Shown here piece after piece: positions 13,471 to 25,406 of a stretch of 64,000 nt of DNA. The stretch spans positions 19,030 through 83,029 of the forward strand of contig JAUCBJ010003286.1 in assembly GCA_032718475.1 (NCBI GenBank). Reading direction: 5' to 3'. The first letter of the stretch is position 1. Every line of letters starts with the position of its first letter. The notes under the pieces are model-generated. The model saw nothing but the letters and a program-made list of their open reading frames with translations. It had not been told where the DNA came from and searched no databases. The DNA comes from Nemertoderma westbladi (lineage: Eukaryota > Xenacoelomorpha > Nemertodermatida > Nemertodermatidae). The translations under genes and the position numbers were made by a program.

Positions 13471-16400
13471 ACTGATAGATGAAAGATAGGGATTTTAATT
13501 TCCTCCTGCCTATATCATACCGAACTACAATAATATATGTCTTTTTGTTTTGTTTTGTTTTATTTTATTTGTTTGTTGTTTATTTACCTGTAGTTTTAGC
13601 TCTACATATAATAACCCATGTTTTGTTTAATGTCACACCAACGCAGAGACCAACTCTATTTGAACTCTGTTTAGCCATACGGCAGTACCGTACCAACATT
13701 TGGTGGACGATGGTGGTCGTAGTTGTTTGTAACTACAGTACAGTCAGACAAGATTAATTAATATTGTAATTGTAATTCAGGGGAAAAGTTCAACCAAAGC
13801 CGTATATTATGACTGTGAATGTGCGGTATTATAGTAGAATGCGTAAACTTTACCAATTCCTTAAAATTGTATTTCAGTTGTGTCGATTTCAGTGGTGATT
13901 TTATTTACATGGAAATTTCCTCGCCACAAATTTGTAGGTAATTTGTTTTAATTTCATTTTGGGATAACAATAAACCGTATCTAAATATACTAGAATTATA
14001 GACAATACACTTAAAAATTACCTCAGTCACAAAATCCATTTACGATACAAATAAAATTACAATATAGTAGTATAACATAGGGTAATAACTGCGTTTAAAA
14101 CTTGTTAAATAGATTGCTTGATTCGTTGAATATTGTAATTATATAAACACCTTTTTCATTTCAATTTTCATTTTTTCTCCATTAATTTCTTTCTTTTTTT
14201 GTGTTTATTCTTAAACTCTGACTGCGAAATAATGTCTGACTTTTCTTCTCTGTAGTTTTTCCAGTACGTCCCTCCAGTTCGATTTCATGTATTAGTATAA
14301 TTGTAAATGCAGATTAAAATACATTTTTTAAAAATCACGCAATGAAAAATCATGCATAAATAACTTATATACCCGGTAGCCAAGAAATAAAGTAAAGAAA
14401 ATATAATTGTGTACTAATTAATTGTATATTGACACTTTATATTGCAGTTATTGATGTATATATTTATGATCAGTTTGTTATAAAATAACAGTTAAAATTT
14501 ATTCCTGAGATGCCGACCTTTACATATCCCGTAAGGGTTTTTTTTTATGGAATTATTTTCCTATTTCGACGTATGGGACAGGCCGTAACAGTACAGCTTT
14601 ACGGTTTTGTAAAACTACTCATTCTGTACCGTACAGTGTACAGTGTATATATAGACATATATATACATTGTATATATAGTAGTCTGCACGCACAAGGCAT
14701 AATTATTTGATTTCGTATTTTAGGGTTATTTGTATATTTATCGCGATTTCATTTTGTATAAATATTCGATGGTGGACTGACTCCTGAAGTATGTTGGGTA
14801 TCATTGGTGGTTTGCTCGGTTATATATTAGCTGGTGTTGGCATATTTTCGCGTACCCGCCAATTAGTTACATTGTGGGATGTTTATTTAAACTACGAAAA
14901 GTTTCGTTTGTCAATAATAATTTATTGTCTAGTTAGTGTGAGACTTTGTTTCTTCAATAAAGATAGGAACTTATGGCATTTTGTATTATAAAACTCTATT
15001 TGCTTGCTATTCGAAACCGTGGACGCAAAATATGTTGGTTTGGATTGTTATATTAACTTTTGATTAATTCCTCACCCCCAATGTATATATATATATTACT
15101 TACAACGATTTATGTTGTGTTGTTTAGTATTTATACCGAGTTGGAATGTTGTACAAATATTATATTTACTTTCATGTATCTCACTAATAAATAAATGCTT
15201 ATTCAAATCTAACGCGGGTTGTGATAGGTAAAGGGTGTTTTTTCCTTCCTCGACTTATTGATGTAACAGACTATAGACCCACATATGTTTTTGTGTGCCG
15301 CTATCACTGCTAATTGTGTACCGTGGTATACCGCCCGTATCAAGATCTCGGTCATAATCTATCTTTCAGTAAAGATTAAATTAAAAATTTATTTTTTCTG
15401 GTATAGATTGTATATGGTTAACTAAAATGGCTCAAGTGGTCCAAACCCAATGGAATACAGGGTTAAAATAAAGTGTAGTGTGTAGGTGGTGTAGTTAATG
15501 GTTTAAATTGTGTGGCGGTATGAAGCTATGCAATGCGGAAATTGAAATATCGGAGTTTAGCGTAAAATGTTCAAATTGCGTGGTGGCTAGTTTGTTAACG
15601 TAATTAATTTGACTCCAGTTTAAAGCATGAGGCGCGGTAAAGAATATTTTGTGATACGGATTTTTTAATTCTGATATAGAGGCACAAAAAATGATATCAA
15701 ATTGTGGCATAAAATGTGCCGCATAGGACCTAATATTGCGCCACAAAAACTCTTACAATATAATTATATTGTAAAGTAGTTAATCACTTAATGTATTTTT
15801 AGACTATAGCACGCTCGACCTTTGTATTTAATTGGTTGTATATTAATGCTTACTTTGTTTGTATATTTGATACGCTATACCTCAAAGATGTACTAATGGT
15901 TAATTGTACATTGTATTTCAAAATTCCAACAAAACATCCCAATGATGTTTAGAGTTAGGCAACAACAATATTCTATTACAACCTGCACTGGAAATAAATT
16001 GCCGGACTTTTTGGAAAAAAATATATTTCGGTTTTTTTTAGTTTAACAATGTATTTACGTAAATAAATAATTATTTAGTCGGTTAATTTTTTGACAATAA
16101 TTCATTCCAAAGTGAAACATTTTTATTTTATATTGAGATCCATTAATTTACCTTGAACGCAATGCATACGATGCATTACATATGTTGGGCCATATACTCC
16201 GTTACTGTGGTCTACTGGTTAAACCGGGTATCACCCAACAGAATCAACTTATTAGATTTGAGCACCGACCAATACAGCAGGCGATCAACTTGTGCGTATG
16301 GTTACCCTGGTGGCGTCACATGAGAGACAAAATTGTTGAGCAGACAAAATTACACATATCAACACAGACATGCCTAGGATTCAGGCTTGATAATGTTGGC

Positions 16401-17215
16401 GATCTGGTAACTGATAGGGAAGTGTTGAGTGTAATCTTTCTGGGAGGTTTGGTGTGATCATGTAAGTATAAGTTCATCGATCTACATTATCACTGGGGAC
16501 AAATACTAGTATGTGTCGGTCTGCACTACAGCAGGTACTCCTTTCATTGATTTTGAAATCCCCAGCAGAAACTTCATCCATCGTTATTTAAATTCTCATT
16601 TTCCACCACTTCAAGTACAGTAACATTGCAAGTGTCAATATTGATGTCTGACTGGTAATTTAACAATTTCTCGAACACAGCCTTCCATTCATTAACTGAT
16701 GATTCGGCTTAAACTTTTGAAGATTATGATTTTCGTTGGGCACAGCAGAGCAAATTCGTCAGTGATGTCCAAATGGGAATGAAGCGGTTACCTCTGATTC
16801 TTCCAAAGAAATGACTTTGGAAGATGACCAACTCTTCCGTTCTGAAGTTTACCGCGATGCTTCTATTTATTCTTCTGAAGATTTCTTGCAGTCCATAATT
16901 CCTTAAATTGCAGTAGATGATGATAGAGAATGTTTGATAATTTAATTGCCGTTGATTTTCTGAACTTTTTTTTTATATCTCCCGAAACTTTACAAATCCA
17001 TTATTTTCCTTTGGGGTTGGGTGAATTTTCAGATCTATATATAAAATAAACATTGTTCACTTTATGGAATCCGATATTGTCCACCGAAACCTCAGTTTCC
17101 TGAATTTACTGAGAAATAGTTACGGGGTTTGCTTAGGAACTGTTCCCTACTACGCAGATATTTAACGTTATTATTTTTACTAAATAGACCATAATAATTA
17201 GTAATAATAGCTAAT
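13471..17215. other. AT-rich DNA between the two lysine-rich genes
   Basis: About 3.7 kb with no supported gene. Low-complexity T/A runs dominate (for example 13545-13580 and 14160-14210) with short TA microsatellites near 14650 and 15085. The ORF at 16182-16457 lies in a slightly richer stretch but shows no domain. No extended similarity to the flanks of either gene is visible, so the pair is not a simple block duplication. Confidence 0.4.
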
Positions 17216-17683
17216 ATGTCTTTAAAGAAACAAGGAACAATGGATCTCACTGCAAAGGAAGGCATTAAGTATCTCAAAAGATCTGGTAAACACCATCTGT
17301 TAAAGATTCAAGGACTGAAGTCGCTATCAGTAGGTGTTGGAGGATCGCAGACTAAGCCGAGTAAGCCTTCATTGACTAAAGGCAAAGCCAAACCCAAGTT
17401 GGTGAAACAGTCTACCATAGCGGCCACTCAGGTTGCTTCAAACGCAATCCTTGGGAAAGAGAAGAATAAGATTCAAGCAAGTCGTTCAGCTACCAAAGTA
17501 GAGAAAAAAGCTGCTCTTAAAAGAACCAAAACTATGGCTGATACCAAGGCTGAAGCCAACGTTATTCTGGGGGGCCAGTTGGTGGGGGATTCGAGATCCC
17601 AGACGAAAACGTTGAAGAAGGTAGCGGCGAAAGCTGAGAAAAGACCAAAGAAGTCCAAAGGGTCAAAGGGGAAAAAAAAATAA
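17216..17683 (+). CDS. Lysine-rich basic protein, copy B (155 aa)
   Basis: A single-exon paralogue of the gene at 13078-13470. The N-terminal about 58 residues (MSLKKQGTMDLTAKEG, then YLKRSGKHHLLKIQGLKSLS and a QTKPSKPSLT linker) are unrelated to copy A apart from a shared KKQG near the start. From KGKAKPKLVKQS onward the two proteins are identical except for Lys-to-Asn in the VASKAIL/VASNAIL patch. At DNA level I count about eight differences in roughly 300 bp, five of them within the first 50 bp of the shared region, followed by a central stretch of more than 200 bp without a difference. Similarity ends almost exactly at the stop codon. This pattern fits partial gene conversion, or a recent duplication of the 3' coding segment onto a different 5' end. 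Function unknown; probably nuclear by composition. Confidence 0.72.
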   Translation: MSLKKQGTMDLTAKEGIKYLKRSGKHHLLKIQGLKSLSVGVGGSQTKPSKPSLTKGKAKPKLVKQSTIAATQVASNAILGKEKNKIQASRSATKVEKKAALKRTKTMADTKAEANVILGGQLVGDSRSQTKTLKKVAAKAEKRPKKSKGSKGKKK

Positions 17684-18200
17684 ACCATTGAAGGGAAATA
17701 TTCCTATTGGCTCTCTAAGTCTTACATGTAGTATTTATTCTTCTAGTTGTGACAATAATTAATGGCTTGTGTTAACGTTTGTTTTATTTATTCCGCGCAA
17801 ATTATCGTTAATATCATTACTACCAACAACTACTTAAATTTCCTACCGCTAGATTCAGTTGTTAATTTAAATTCTGTACAGTATATATAATATTTAAGAA
17901 AATTGGAAAGAATATTGGCAAAATTTTTTAAATTTGACCTTTCAAATTTTATTAAATATTTTCCCTAAAAATTTTGAAGATTTTATTCGAAAATGGAGGT
18001 AGAACAGAGTGATTATAAAAAATATAGAAATGTATATTGTCTTTTTTCACTGAATGACTTTACTTTGACTGGCTCATTCTAATCGCAATGGTCAACTTAG
18101 TGGGTCTAGACACCTTCAAAACAACAGTAAATTTGGTGTGAGTAAATATGTAATGAGGAAGGAGGTGAAATATTTTTATATTACTTGGAATCTCGTTAAG
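17684..18200. other. 3' flank of copy B
   Basis: AT-rich unique sequence, no feature supported. Confidence 0.4.
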
Positions 18201-18960
18201 ATTTCCACTTCCGAAAAAGATGTCCAGTGCTGTTTATATTAATTCCATTGGATTCAACACCGTTATGAACCCGTATAGCAAAAGAAACAATATGATACTA
18301 CAGTATATATTGATCAAATTGCTTATTTTCCAAAATTTTGGCTGGCGCAACTTTCCTTTCACCTTTCACCCACCGCCAAAAAATACAAGTTTAATAATTC
18401 TTATGCAGTTTGTACCTATTCCATTGAATTCAGAACCCTCACAAACCATTATGACGCAAGTAACAAGATGACACAATCAATTGATATAGGCCTATGTGAT
18501 GGTTTCAAAATTTGGTGCCAGCACCAAATTTTGCACCAACTTCCGAATAATAGAAGTTTGAGATGTCTAATTAGATTTTCATTTAAATTCCATTGAATTC
18601 AGAACCAACAAAAACCTGTAAAATGTTATTCGTTTAAAGTATTGTATGTATTTTCAAAATTTCCGGCTGGCACCAAAATTTGCACTTAGCATCGAAAAAT
18701 ACAAGTTTGATATATGTGGTGCAACTCGTGTATATTCCATCGAAATCAGTACCCCGAAAACCCCTATTACGCAAAGAAAAAACAGGTCCACACAATCAAT
18801 TTACAATATTGACATATTTTCAAATTTTAGTGCTAGCACCAAATTTTGGCACCCGCAGAAGAAAACACATTTGACATTTCTAACTTATTTTATATGAATT
18901 CCAACTAATTGCGAACACCAAAAAACCAGAGTAAATCAAAAATATAGAAGTTACTAATCA
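18200..18960. repeat. Degenerate long-period repeats (about 0.2 kb units)
   Basis: Three or four loosely related segments each carry, in the same order, a CAAAATTT-plus-GGCTGGC/GTGCCAGC stretch, then AAAATACAAGTTTGA-like sequence, then ATTCCATTGAATTCAGAACC, then a CCCTATTACGCAA-like end (starts near 18327, 18505, 18652 and 18818). The short ORFs across this block are frame accidents of the repeats. Confidence 0.6.
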
Positions 18961-19490
18961 TGTTTCATGAAAAGTAATTATCAAAAAATGTTTGAAAAAT
19001 AGTGCAAAGAGTAGGGGGTTAAATATGGTGCTAATAACTCGAAAAGTTCCCCATATATTTTTAAGAGCCGTTTTCACTATTAGGAAGACAATTGATTTTT
19101 TTTCACAATTTAGGAGTTATAACAAAAAAAAAATAAGGACATATGATATAGGCCAATTAGGTATGTAGGCCCCTACTATTTAATATGTTTTGCGTTTTAA
19201 ATTTTAAAAAGGATTTTGGGTTCCATTTTGTTTACCTTTGATTTATCAAGTCTTTTGTGAGTTTAGTAGGACCGATTATGTAACTATACACTTATTTAAA
19301 TAATACGTTATAGAATATTGCGTATTTAAGAAATAGAATGTTGAAATAGTTAGCATCCAGCAAAATATATTTTTTGTAATTTTTAGACGCATATCTCTGC
19401 AGTTTCTCATCGAAACTCGGACATTGTTAATTAAAATTTGGAATCAAAGAATAGAAAATAAAAAGCTTATAAAAAGTTGGAGGGGAAATA
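18961..19490. other. AT-rich intergenic DNA
   Basis: Unique AT-rich sequence; nothing supported. Confidence 0.4.
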
Positions 19491-19800
19491 AAATACACCA
19501 TGCCCCGGAATGTAGTGTCGTAATTCAATGACACGATCCCCCACCCCCCCCCCCCCCCCCCCCCAAATTTTTCTACAAATCGTAATGGGATTGCATGAAA
19601 TTTGAAACAGAGATAGTTCCACCTCCCGACCACTTATTTGGTAAGCCATAATTCGCAGTTATTATTCACCTTATAGCTGTTTGTTGGAAAGCTGGCCGTG
19701 CAAGACCATCCAAATATGCAACACAATCTGAATTTCGTTGAAAAATTACTGAGATATGGGCGTAAAAGTTGCATGGTTTTGCGACTGCGCGAGGCTATTT
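19490..19800. repeat. One arm of a dispersed foldback repeat with poly(C)
   Basis: Starts ACACCATGCCCCGGAATGTA, followed by GTGTCGTAATTC, a 21-bp C run (19544-19564), AAATTTTTCTACAAATCGTA, TGCATGAAATTTGAAACAGA, then CTGGCCGTGCAAG and GAGATATGGGCGT. The same ordered blocks occur in both arms of the foldback element inside the GBE1 intron (48.9-50.1 kb). This is therefore a dispersed family; the opposite arm is not clear at this locus. Confidence 0.75.
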
Positions 19801-20399
19801 TATTCTATTAAATAAAATCACCATATTCTAGAACATTTTGTTAATACATGGTGGATAGTTCAACATGGTAGAACATGGTTGAACAAGTTGTGTTTAAATT
19901 AAAAAAAAATTATAAAGGATTAATAAAAAGCCAGTATGTTATGGGTCATGGTGAATGTGTGAATTTACTGTAACAAGTATTGTCTGGGAAACTGAAATTA
20001 ATTCGAGAGCAATAAATAATATTGTAATTTATTATATTTACAACAAGGCGTTAGTAAATAGTTAAACTATCTACAAGTAAATAGTTATACTATACAGTGG
20101 CACTAGTTATTAAACAACGCATGGGCCTGCCCAATACTTAAATACACAATAATAGGGCTACGGAGGTTATGGATCTACATTCCCTTGAATTCTGGACGAA
20201 AAACTAACAAAGAAAACTTCTAAGTTGAAAATCCGGTCCCTGAGTTAAGGCCCGTTCAGAGATACAAAATATTGGAAAGCTCAATAACAGGGCAATCGGT
20301 ATTGTTTCGATACTCGTACCTACCCTTTCGAATTTTTTTATACTAGCTAGTTTTATTACATATAATTTTATTACTAGCTAAATACAATTTTTTGTATTT

Positions 20400-21210
20400 A
20401 CAATGTTCTAGAACAAGTCTCCTTGATATTATACATTCAAATTAACATCAAAATATGATGCCATAAATTTTCCAAAAATGGGGCCCAAGGCAACACTACT
20501 CTAATGCCTTTGCTACTTTTTTAAAATGTTCGGAAACAGTTCCGTATGCAGTCGCATTTTTATAACATAATTCATTGTTACCATGGCAACATTGTAGAGT
20601 TCTAGAACAAAATATAATTATTATACACTATTCTAGAACATGAATTAAATAAAAAATATAATGTGCTAGAAAATATAGCTAGTCATTTTTCAAACTTAAA
20701 ATGGCTAGTAATTAACAAAAACTACGTTTTTATAACATAAATCATTGTTACCCTGCAAAAAAATGTAAACTGCTATAATATCCACAATATTTTTTGTCAT
20801 TAATATATTCTGCATCAGTTTAAACATGAAATATCAATGTTTTCACAATTTTTTATAATTACAATAAATACTCAGTAAATAAACACTAGCTACCATAAAA
20901 AACATATCTACTAATGTTATAATGTTTTAGAAACAAAAAAATTGCAGTATTTTAAGAAATTTCAAAAAAAATGTTAATATATAATAAATCATGTTTTCAA
21001 AATTACTAGCTAGTCGATTAGCTAATGTTCTAGAACACAATATTTTTTTGAAAATTGTTGCAATGAAGTCAGTGGTGATATTACTATGCTAAAATTACAT
21101 CATTTCATTAATTAATATCAAAATATCAAATGCGACTGCATACGGAGCTCTAGGCAAATGTTCTAGAATATGTTAGCCATTTAATTTAAAAAACAGTTGT
21201 TCTAGAACAA
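20400..21210. repeat. Repeat-derived block with TGTTCTAGAACA palindromes and a 17-bp inverted repeat
   Basis: The perfect 12-bp palindrome TGTTCTAGAACA occurs at 20404, 21026 and 21198, with near copies at 20608, 20630 and 21159. A 17-bp inverted repeat (TCCGTATGCAGTCGCAT at 20541-20557, complement at 21130-21146) brackets most of the block. A segment TTTATAACATAA(T/A)TCATTGTTACC is directly repeated near 20560 and 20730. It is probably one or more decayed members of the foldback family seen at 23.9 and 49 kb; boundaries are uncertain. Confidence 0.55.
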
Positions 21211-21329
21211 ATTCTTCTGGAACATTTTTAAAACACAACTTTAAAATAATGTTGATGAAATATAAATACCTGAGTGTTTAAAGTTCATCTATCCCATCAT
21301 AGTAGACATGTACCGAACAACAAGAGTCC

Positions 21330-21960
21330 CACAAGAAATGAAAACAAATAAGTTGGTGCCAGTTCCCAAGAAGGGCAACCTAACATTCTATGGTTCTTTT
21401 CGGGGAATTTCATTGATCTCTTTCCAGGATTTGGAAGTGACTGAGAATTAATCGGAAACTTAAGGTCCGATTATTTAGAGCAGCAGTAGTTCCAGTACTC
21501 CTCTACGGGAGCCCATGCTGGGCTCTAACTGCTGAGGACACCAAATCTCTGGATGGCACATTCACAAGAATGCTACGCCGGTTCATTGTGTCAAGTACAA
21601 TGCACACATATCCAACCAGACACTATATAACATTGGAGGTGTCTCATTGGTTCCCCCAAGCTTGACAATAGAACAAAATCGCCTCCGCTTTGCAGGACAT
21701 TGCTTTCGCCGTGAGGACAAGCCAGTGCATAATCTTGTACTTTGGAAGCCTCATGGAGTGAATAAGCATGGTGGACAGCCCATGACTTTCTTGAGACGCA
21801 TCTTAAAGGACACTGGCCTTGAAGATGCGGATGATCTAGCAAATGTCATGGGTGATAGGGAGTTGTGGCGGCGCAATTTTGTCGACAAGCCGGCACAACA
21901 TTCTTAAAAATGCAGCTGCAATGCAGCATGCCGATCCTAGTAGTAGTAGTAGTAGTAGAT
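21330..21960 (+). mobile_element. LINE 3' fragment, internally deleted, with a (TAG)n tail
   Basis: Plus-strand translation begins with an RT fingers motif (VPVPKKGNL...FRGISL near 21355-21415), then jumps directly to the region after the RT palm (FRAAVVPVLLYGS near 21478, then TRMLRRF) and ends with RLRFAGHCFRRED, a GGQPMTFLRRILKDTGL stretch and DRELWRR (21647-21907). The catalytic palm is missing, so a large internal deletion has removed it, and the frame changes at least twice. The 3' end runs into a TAG trinucleotide tail (21938-21958), typical of CR1/L2/RTE-type non-LTR elements. Dead copy; clade not resolved. Confidence 0.85.
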
Positions 21961-22184
21961 GAAATATATAGTTACTCAGACAGCTGAGACCGCGTTGGGT
22001 TTTAGTATACAGCAGCGCTGAGCTACATACTGAGCTGAGAGTTAAATAACCAAGCAGTGTTCGTTGAAAAGGGTACGAAAAACTTTCACGGAAAAGTGAA
22101 TCTCTGAACCGGCCTTCTTAACAATTTCATCCTTTTTGTGATTTTCAATCACACTACAGTAACAGAACTACCGGTACCTTACAA

Positions 22185-22706
22185 ATGGATTCCTATGATG
22201 ATTTGCTAACAAAGAAGACCTTCGCTGTTCAAGTAGGAACGACTGCGGCCGCTTTCGCATTAGGTGATGTTTTAGCGCAGACCATTGAAGGTGGCCATCT
22301 CGATGTAGAACGTTTGTTTTACAGCACGCTATTAGGCGCCTTTATCGGAGGACCAATCCTTTACTATTGGCTGCAGTTTTTATTCAAACAATTCCGTGAC
22401 GAGAACGACAGAATGCTCCGAGGACTCAAGATGATGCTCCTGGAACAGGTGTTCTTCGTGCCGATGTGCATCGCCGTATATCTGACGATGAAACACGTAA
22501 CCACCAACGGACTAACAGTTGACATTCCTCACGAGAAGACCGCCCGTATTGAGTTCCTGGATCTGCTCATCATACACTACATGTTTTGGCCGCTGGTGCA
22601 GTTCGTAAATTTTTCTCTGGTTCAGCCGCAACGCCACCATCTGTACATGATAGCCGTTGGACTACTGTGGAACACATTCACCGCCTGGAAAACAAACCGC
22701 TTATAA
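22185..22706 (+). CDS. Mpv17/PMP22-family membrane protein
   Basis: A single-exon 173-aa ORF, the usual length of the Mpv17/PXMP2 family: small four-helix integral proteins of the mitochondrial inner membrane or peroxisome, implicated in channel activity and mtDNA maintenance. Recognisable features in order are the N-terminal LTKKTFAVQV...ALGDVLAQ segment (family pattern near residues 15-35), LLGAFIGGPILYYWLQFL (TM2 with the G-P motif), MLLEQVFFVPM (about residues 86-96), and the C-terminal signature FWPLVQFVNFSLVQPQRHHLY...WNTFTAWKTNR. The C-terminal signature is complete. It could be an MPV17, MPV17L or PXMP2 orthologue; I cannot choose. No neighbouring gene suggests a shared role. AATAAA at 22846 is a likely polyadenylation signal, 140 bp after the stop. 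Confidence 0.93.
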   Translation: MDSYDDLLTKKTFAVQVGTTAAAFALGDVLAQTIEGGHLDVERLFYSTLLGAFIGGPILYYWLQFLFKQFRDENDRMLRGLKMMLLEQVFFVPMCIAVYLTMKHVTTNGLTVDIPHEKTARIEFLDLLIIHYMFWPLVQFVNFSLVQPQRHHLYMIAVGLLWNTFTAWKTNRL

Positions 22707-23864
22707 TGAGAAACCCAGTTACACCAAGGCAACTACCATGGCATTAATAAGTATAGCCTTGGTACCAAAATTGTGATTGTATTATATATGTGTTTTATAT
22801 GTGTTATAATTTGTTTCAGAACATAGTAGGACCTTCCAACAATATAATAAAAGGAAATTGTTTTGCTATAATAACAATTTATTTTACAAAAAAAAGTAAC
22901 ATTTTTTGTCCGACTTTATAATCCGCATTTTAATGGAAAATTTTAATATGACATTTTCTGGTCTCATCTTTTGTTTTATGTTTCATTTATTGTTCCAGAA
23001 CATGTTAGCTATTAATTTTTAAAAATAATTATGTTCTAGAACAAATATTTTTTGTTCTAGAACATTTTTTAGAAGAAATCGGGATTCTACTTCAAACGCG
23101 GAATAGTTTTAGAACGTGTTTAAAGTCTTTATAAAATTTTTGAAAGTTTTTTGTATTGATTTTATTTTTTAAACACGTTTAAAACGATTCCCTGCCTTTT
23201 AATTAGAATGCAGATTTTTTCTAAAAAATGTGCTGTGTTGACAAAGTGTGCTGACATGTTCTGAAAAATTTTTTCTATACAAATAGTAATAAGAGCTAGC
23301 TACTACAAAATATTTATAGAAGGAAGTAGGATGTCGGAACCAGTGTCGAAATTACTAGCTAAACCTATCTAAAACACTAGCTACCATAAAATTTAGCACA
23401 ATATTTTTTCTTGTCCGTTGAAATCACTCATTGTGTCCTCTGATTTTGACTTTTTACGAAAACAATTATTAAAATCAATCCAAAAATGTTCCATTTTTGT
23501 TTATACATACCACAGTAATGCCAAGCATATTATTACTTTAAAATGCTTTTACTATTTCGAGGAAATGCAGAATATAATGAGGACAAAAAAAACTTTATTT
23601 TTGTAATAAAAGATGCAGTTTTCTATAAAATTTACACTTTTGAATTAGAAGTTTAAAGTAACAAAGGTTTAGGTCAATTCTGCGCCAATGTGTAATTAAA
23701 TGATACTAGAGCTATGATATACTAGCAGCTATACTTTGTGAGTGAAGATGATATTCCAGAACGTTAATCAAATAATTAAACCAAAAATTTGATTTATCTA
23801 GCTACTGGAGCAAAAGATCCTACAACTAAACATGTTAATACTAAATTTATTAATAATTACCAAA
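22707..23864. other. AT-rich DNA with two TGTTCTAGAACA palindromes
   Basis: Perfect palindromes at 23032-23043 and 23053-23064 lie only 21 bp apart, close to AGAACATTTTTTAGAAGAA. No coding region is supported; the 62-aa ORF at 23418 has no features. Confidence 0.5.
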
Positions 23865-25406
23865 TACACCATCTCCCTTTATAGGGCCTACAACGACCAT
23901 TTTTAGGGGGTCGCCCCCCCCCCCCCCTAATTTCTTTCAAATTTAAATAAAATGCTACGAAATTTGGTATGATGAAAGTTAGATAACTTTTCTTACTGCT
24001 GGCAGAGCCGGATTTTTAATTTCTGAGCTATTTCGATACAACAAGGCGTTAAAAATCGCCCTTTTTTGCAATATTTAGCCATCGGTTATATTTTTCTTCT
24101 TTTGAGTGTAATCGCGATATCATGAGAACCGCCTTATTCATCTGCAGATTCCGAATCTGAAGACCATCTTGAATTTCACCAAAAGTAGCCGGAGATATTA
24201 TTAAAATACTAAGGTGTAAATATTGAGACGTCAATCGCTATAATCCAAACGTTTTTTGTCTTTATTTCTAGAATATTAATTATCCTCTATTATCCCCATT
24301 GCTCTAATAACTTCTCACTCTCATTCTTGTTTCTTCATTACGCGTAATTAATATTCTAGAATAGAGTAATAACTATTTACATACTTGTGTGTAAAGTAGC
24401 ACTTACAGTGTGATGATCCGAGTGTCAGAGGATCAGAACACTGTAAAGTACTTTTCAACAAATATGTATGTAGTTTTATTCTAAAATTGTTATTAAACAT
24501 TACGATATGATTGCATATATATTATAAGTGATAGAAACTGCACAAATTAAATTAGTTGCTGTATAAATAAATGTGAAAGTGAGATAAATTATGTTATAAA
24601 TAAGTTAGCTTATATTTCTTCGCGGCGTTTGGAGCCATGTTATAATAATATAGCTAGGCCCTACTGGTTATTAATACAGTAGATATACCCCGCCTACAGG
24701 TAGGTATTGCAGTAGGCCTATCTGGCTGTCAGTCAAATTTCCACCTATTGTTTACGTGGTAACCATTCACGCCGTAACTTTATTACAGCTCGCCGTCATT
24801 GGTTACTACATAAACATGGGACATTACAACACCCACTACAATACTAATTGTACAGGCCAATACAATGCTGTAATGTCTTCTAAGGTTGTAAAGTGCTAAA
24901 TAACAACTCGCTGTTAATACTAACGGCGTTGAGTAATGTTACAATTTTGGAATAAAAAAACATTAGAATTATAGAGATTTACATCTTAAAATTTACACTA
25001 ATAAATATAATACTACACATAATACCTTTAGCAATTTTGGTGAAGTTTAAAACTGTTTTCAGATTCGGAATCGGCAGATGAAGGCGGTTCTAATGATATC
25101 TAGATTACTGTACATTCAAAAGACGAAAAATAAAGCCAACAGAGATGGTTAAATATTGTTACAAAGGCATTCTTAACGGCTTGTTGAATAGAGATTGCTT
25201 AGGAATTGAATTCCCTGCTCTGCCAGCAGAAATAAAAGTTGTCGAAATATCATCATAACATATTTTGTAGTATATGATTACTACTACTACTACTAATACT
25301 AGGTCGAGCGAACTCGGACAAGTATATGATGGAAAGTTTAAAAAAAAATAAGGGAAAAAAAGCTCCGACTCGCTAAAATTGTTGTTGTATTAAGGGAGAT
25401 GGTGTA
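23865..25406. mobile_element. Foldback-type element, about 1.54 kb
   Basis: The ends are inverted copies: TACACCATCTCCCTT at 23865-23879 and its complement at 25392-25406. The inversion continues inward: CTGCTGGCAGAGCC near 23996 matches CTGCTCTGCCAGCAG near 25218, and GATATCATGAGAACCGCC near 24116 matches GGCGGTTCTAATGATATC near 25083, with AATATTTAGCCATC and AAAGACGAAAAATA-type blocks between. Arms are about 335-350 bp and about 75-80% similar by eye, separated by about 0.85 kb of unrelated DNA. A 14-bp poly(C) run (23914-23927) sits about 50 bp inside the left end, as in the foldback arms at 19.5 and 49.2 kb. No transposase ORF is present. Confidence 0.7.
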
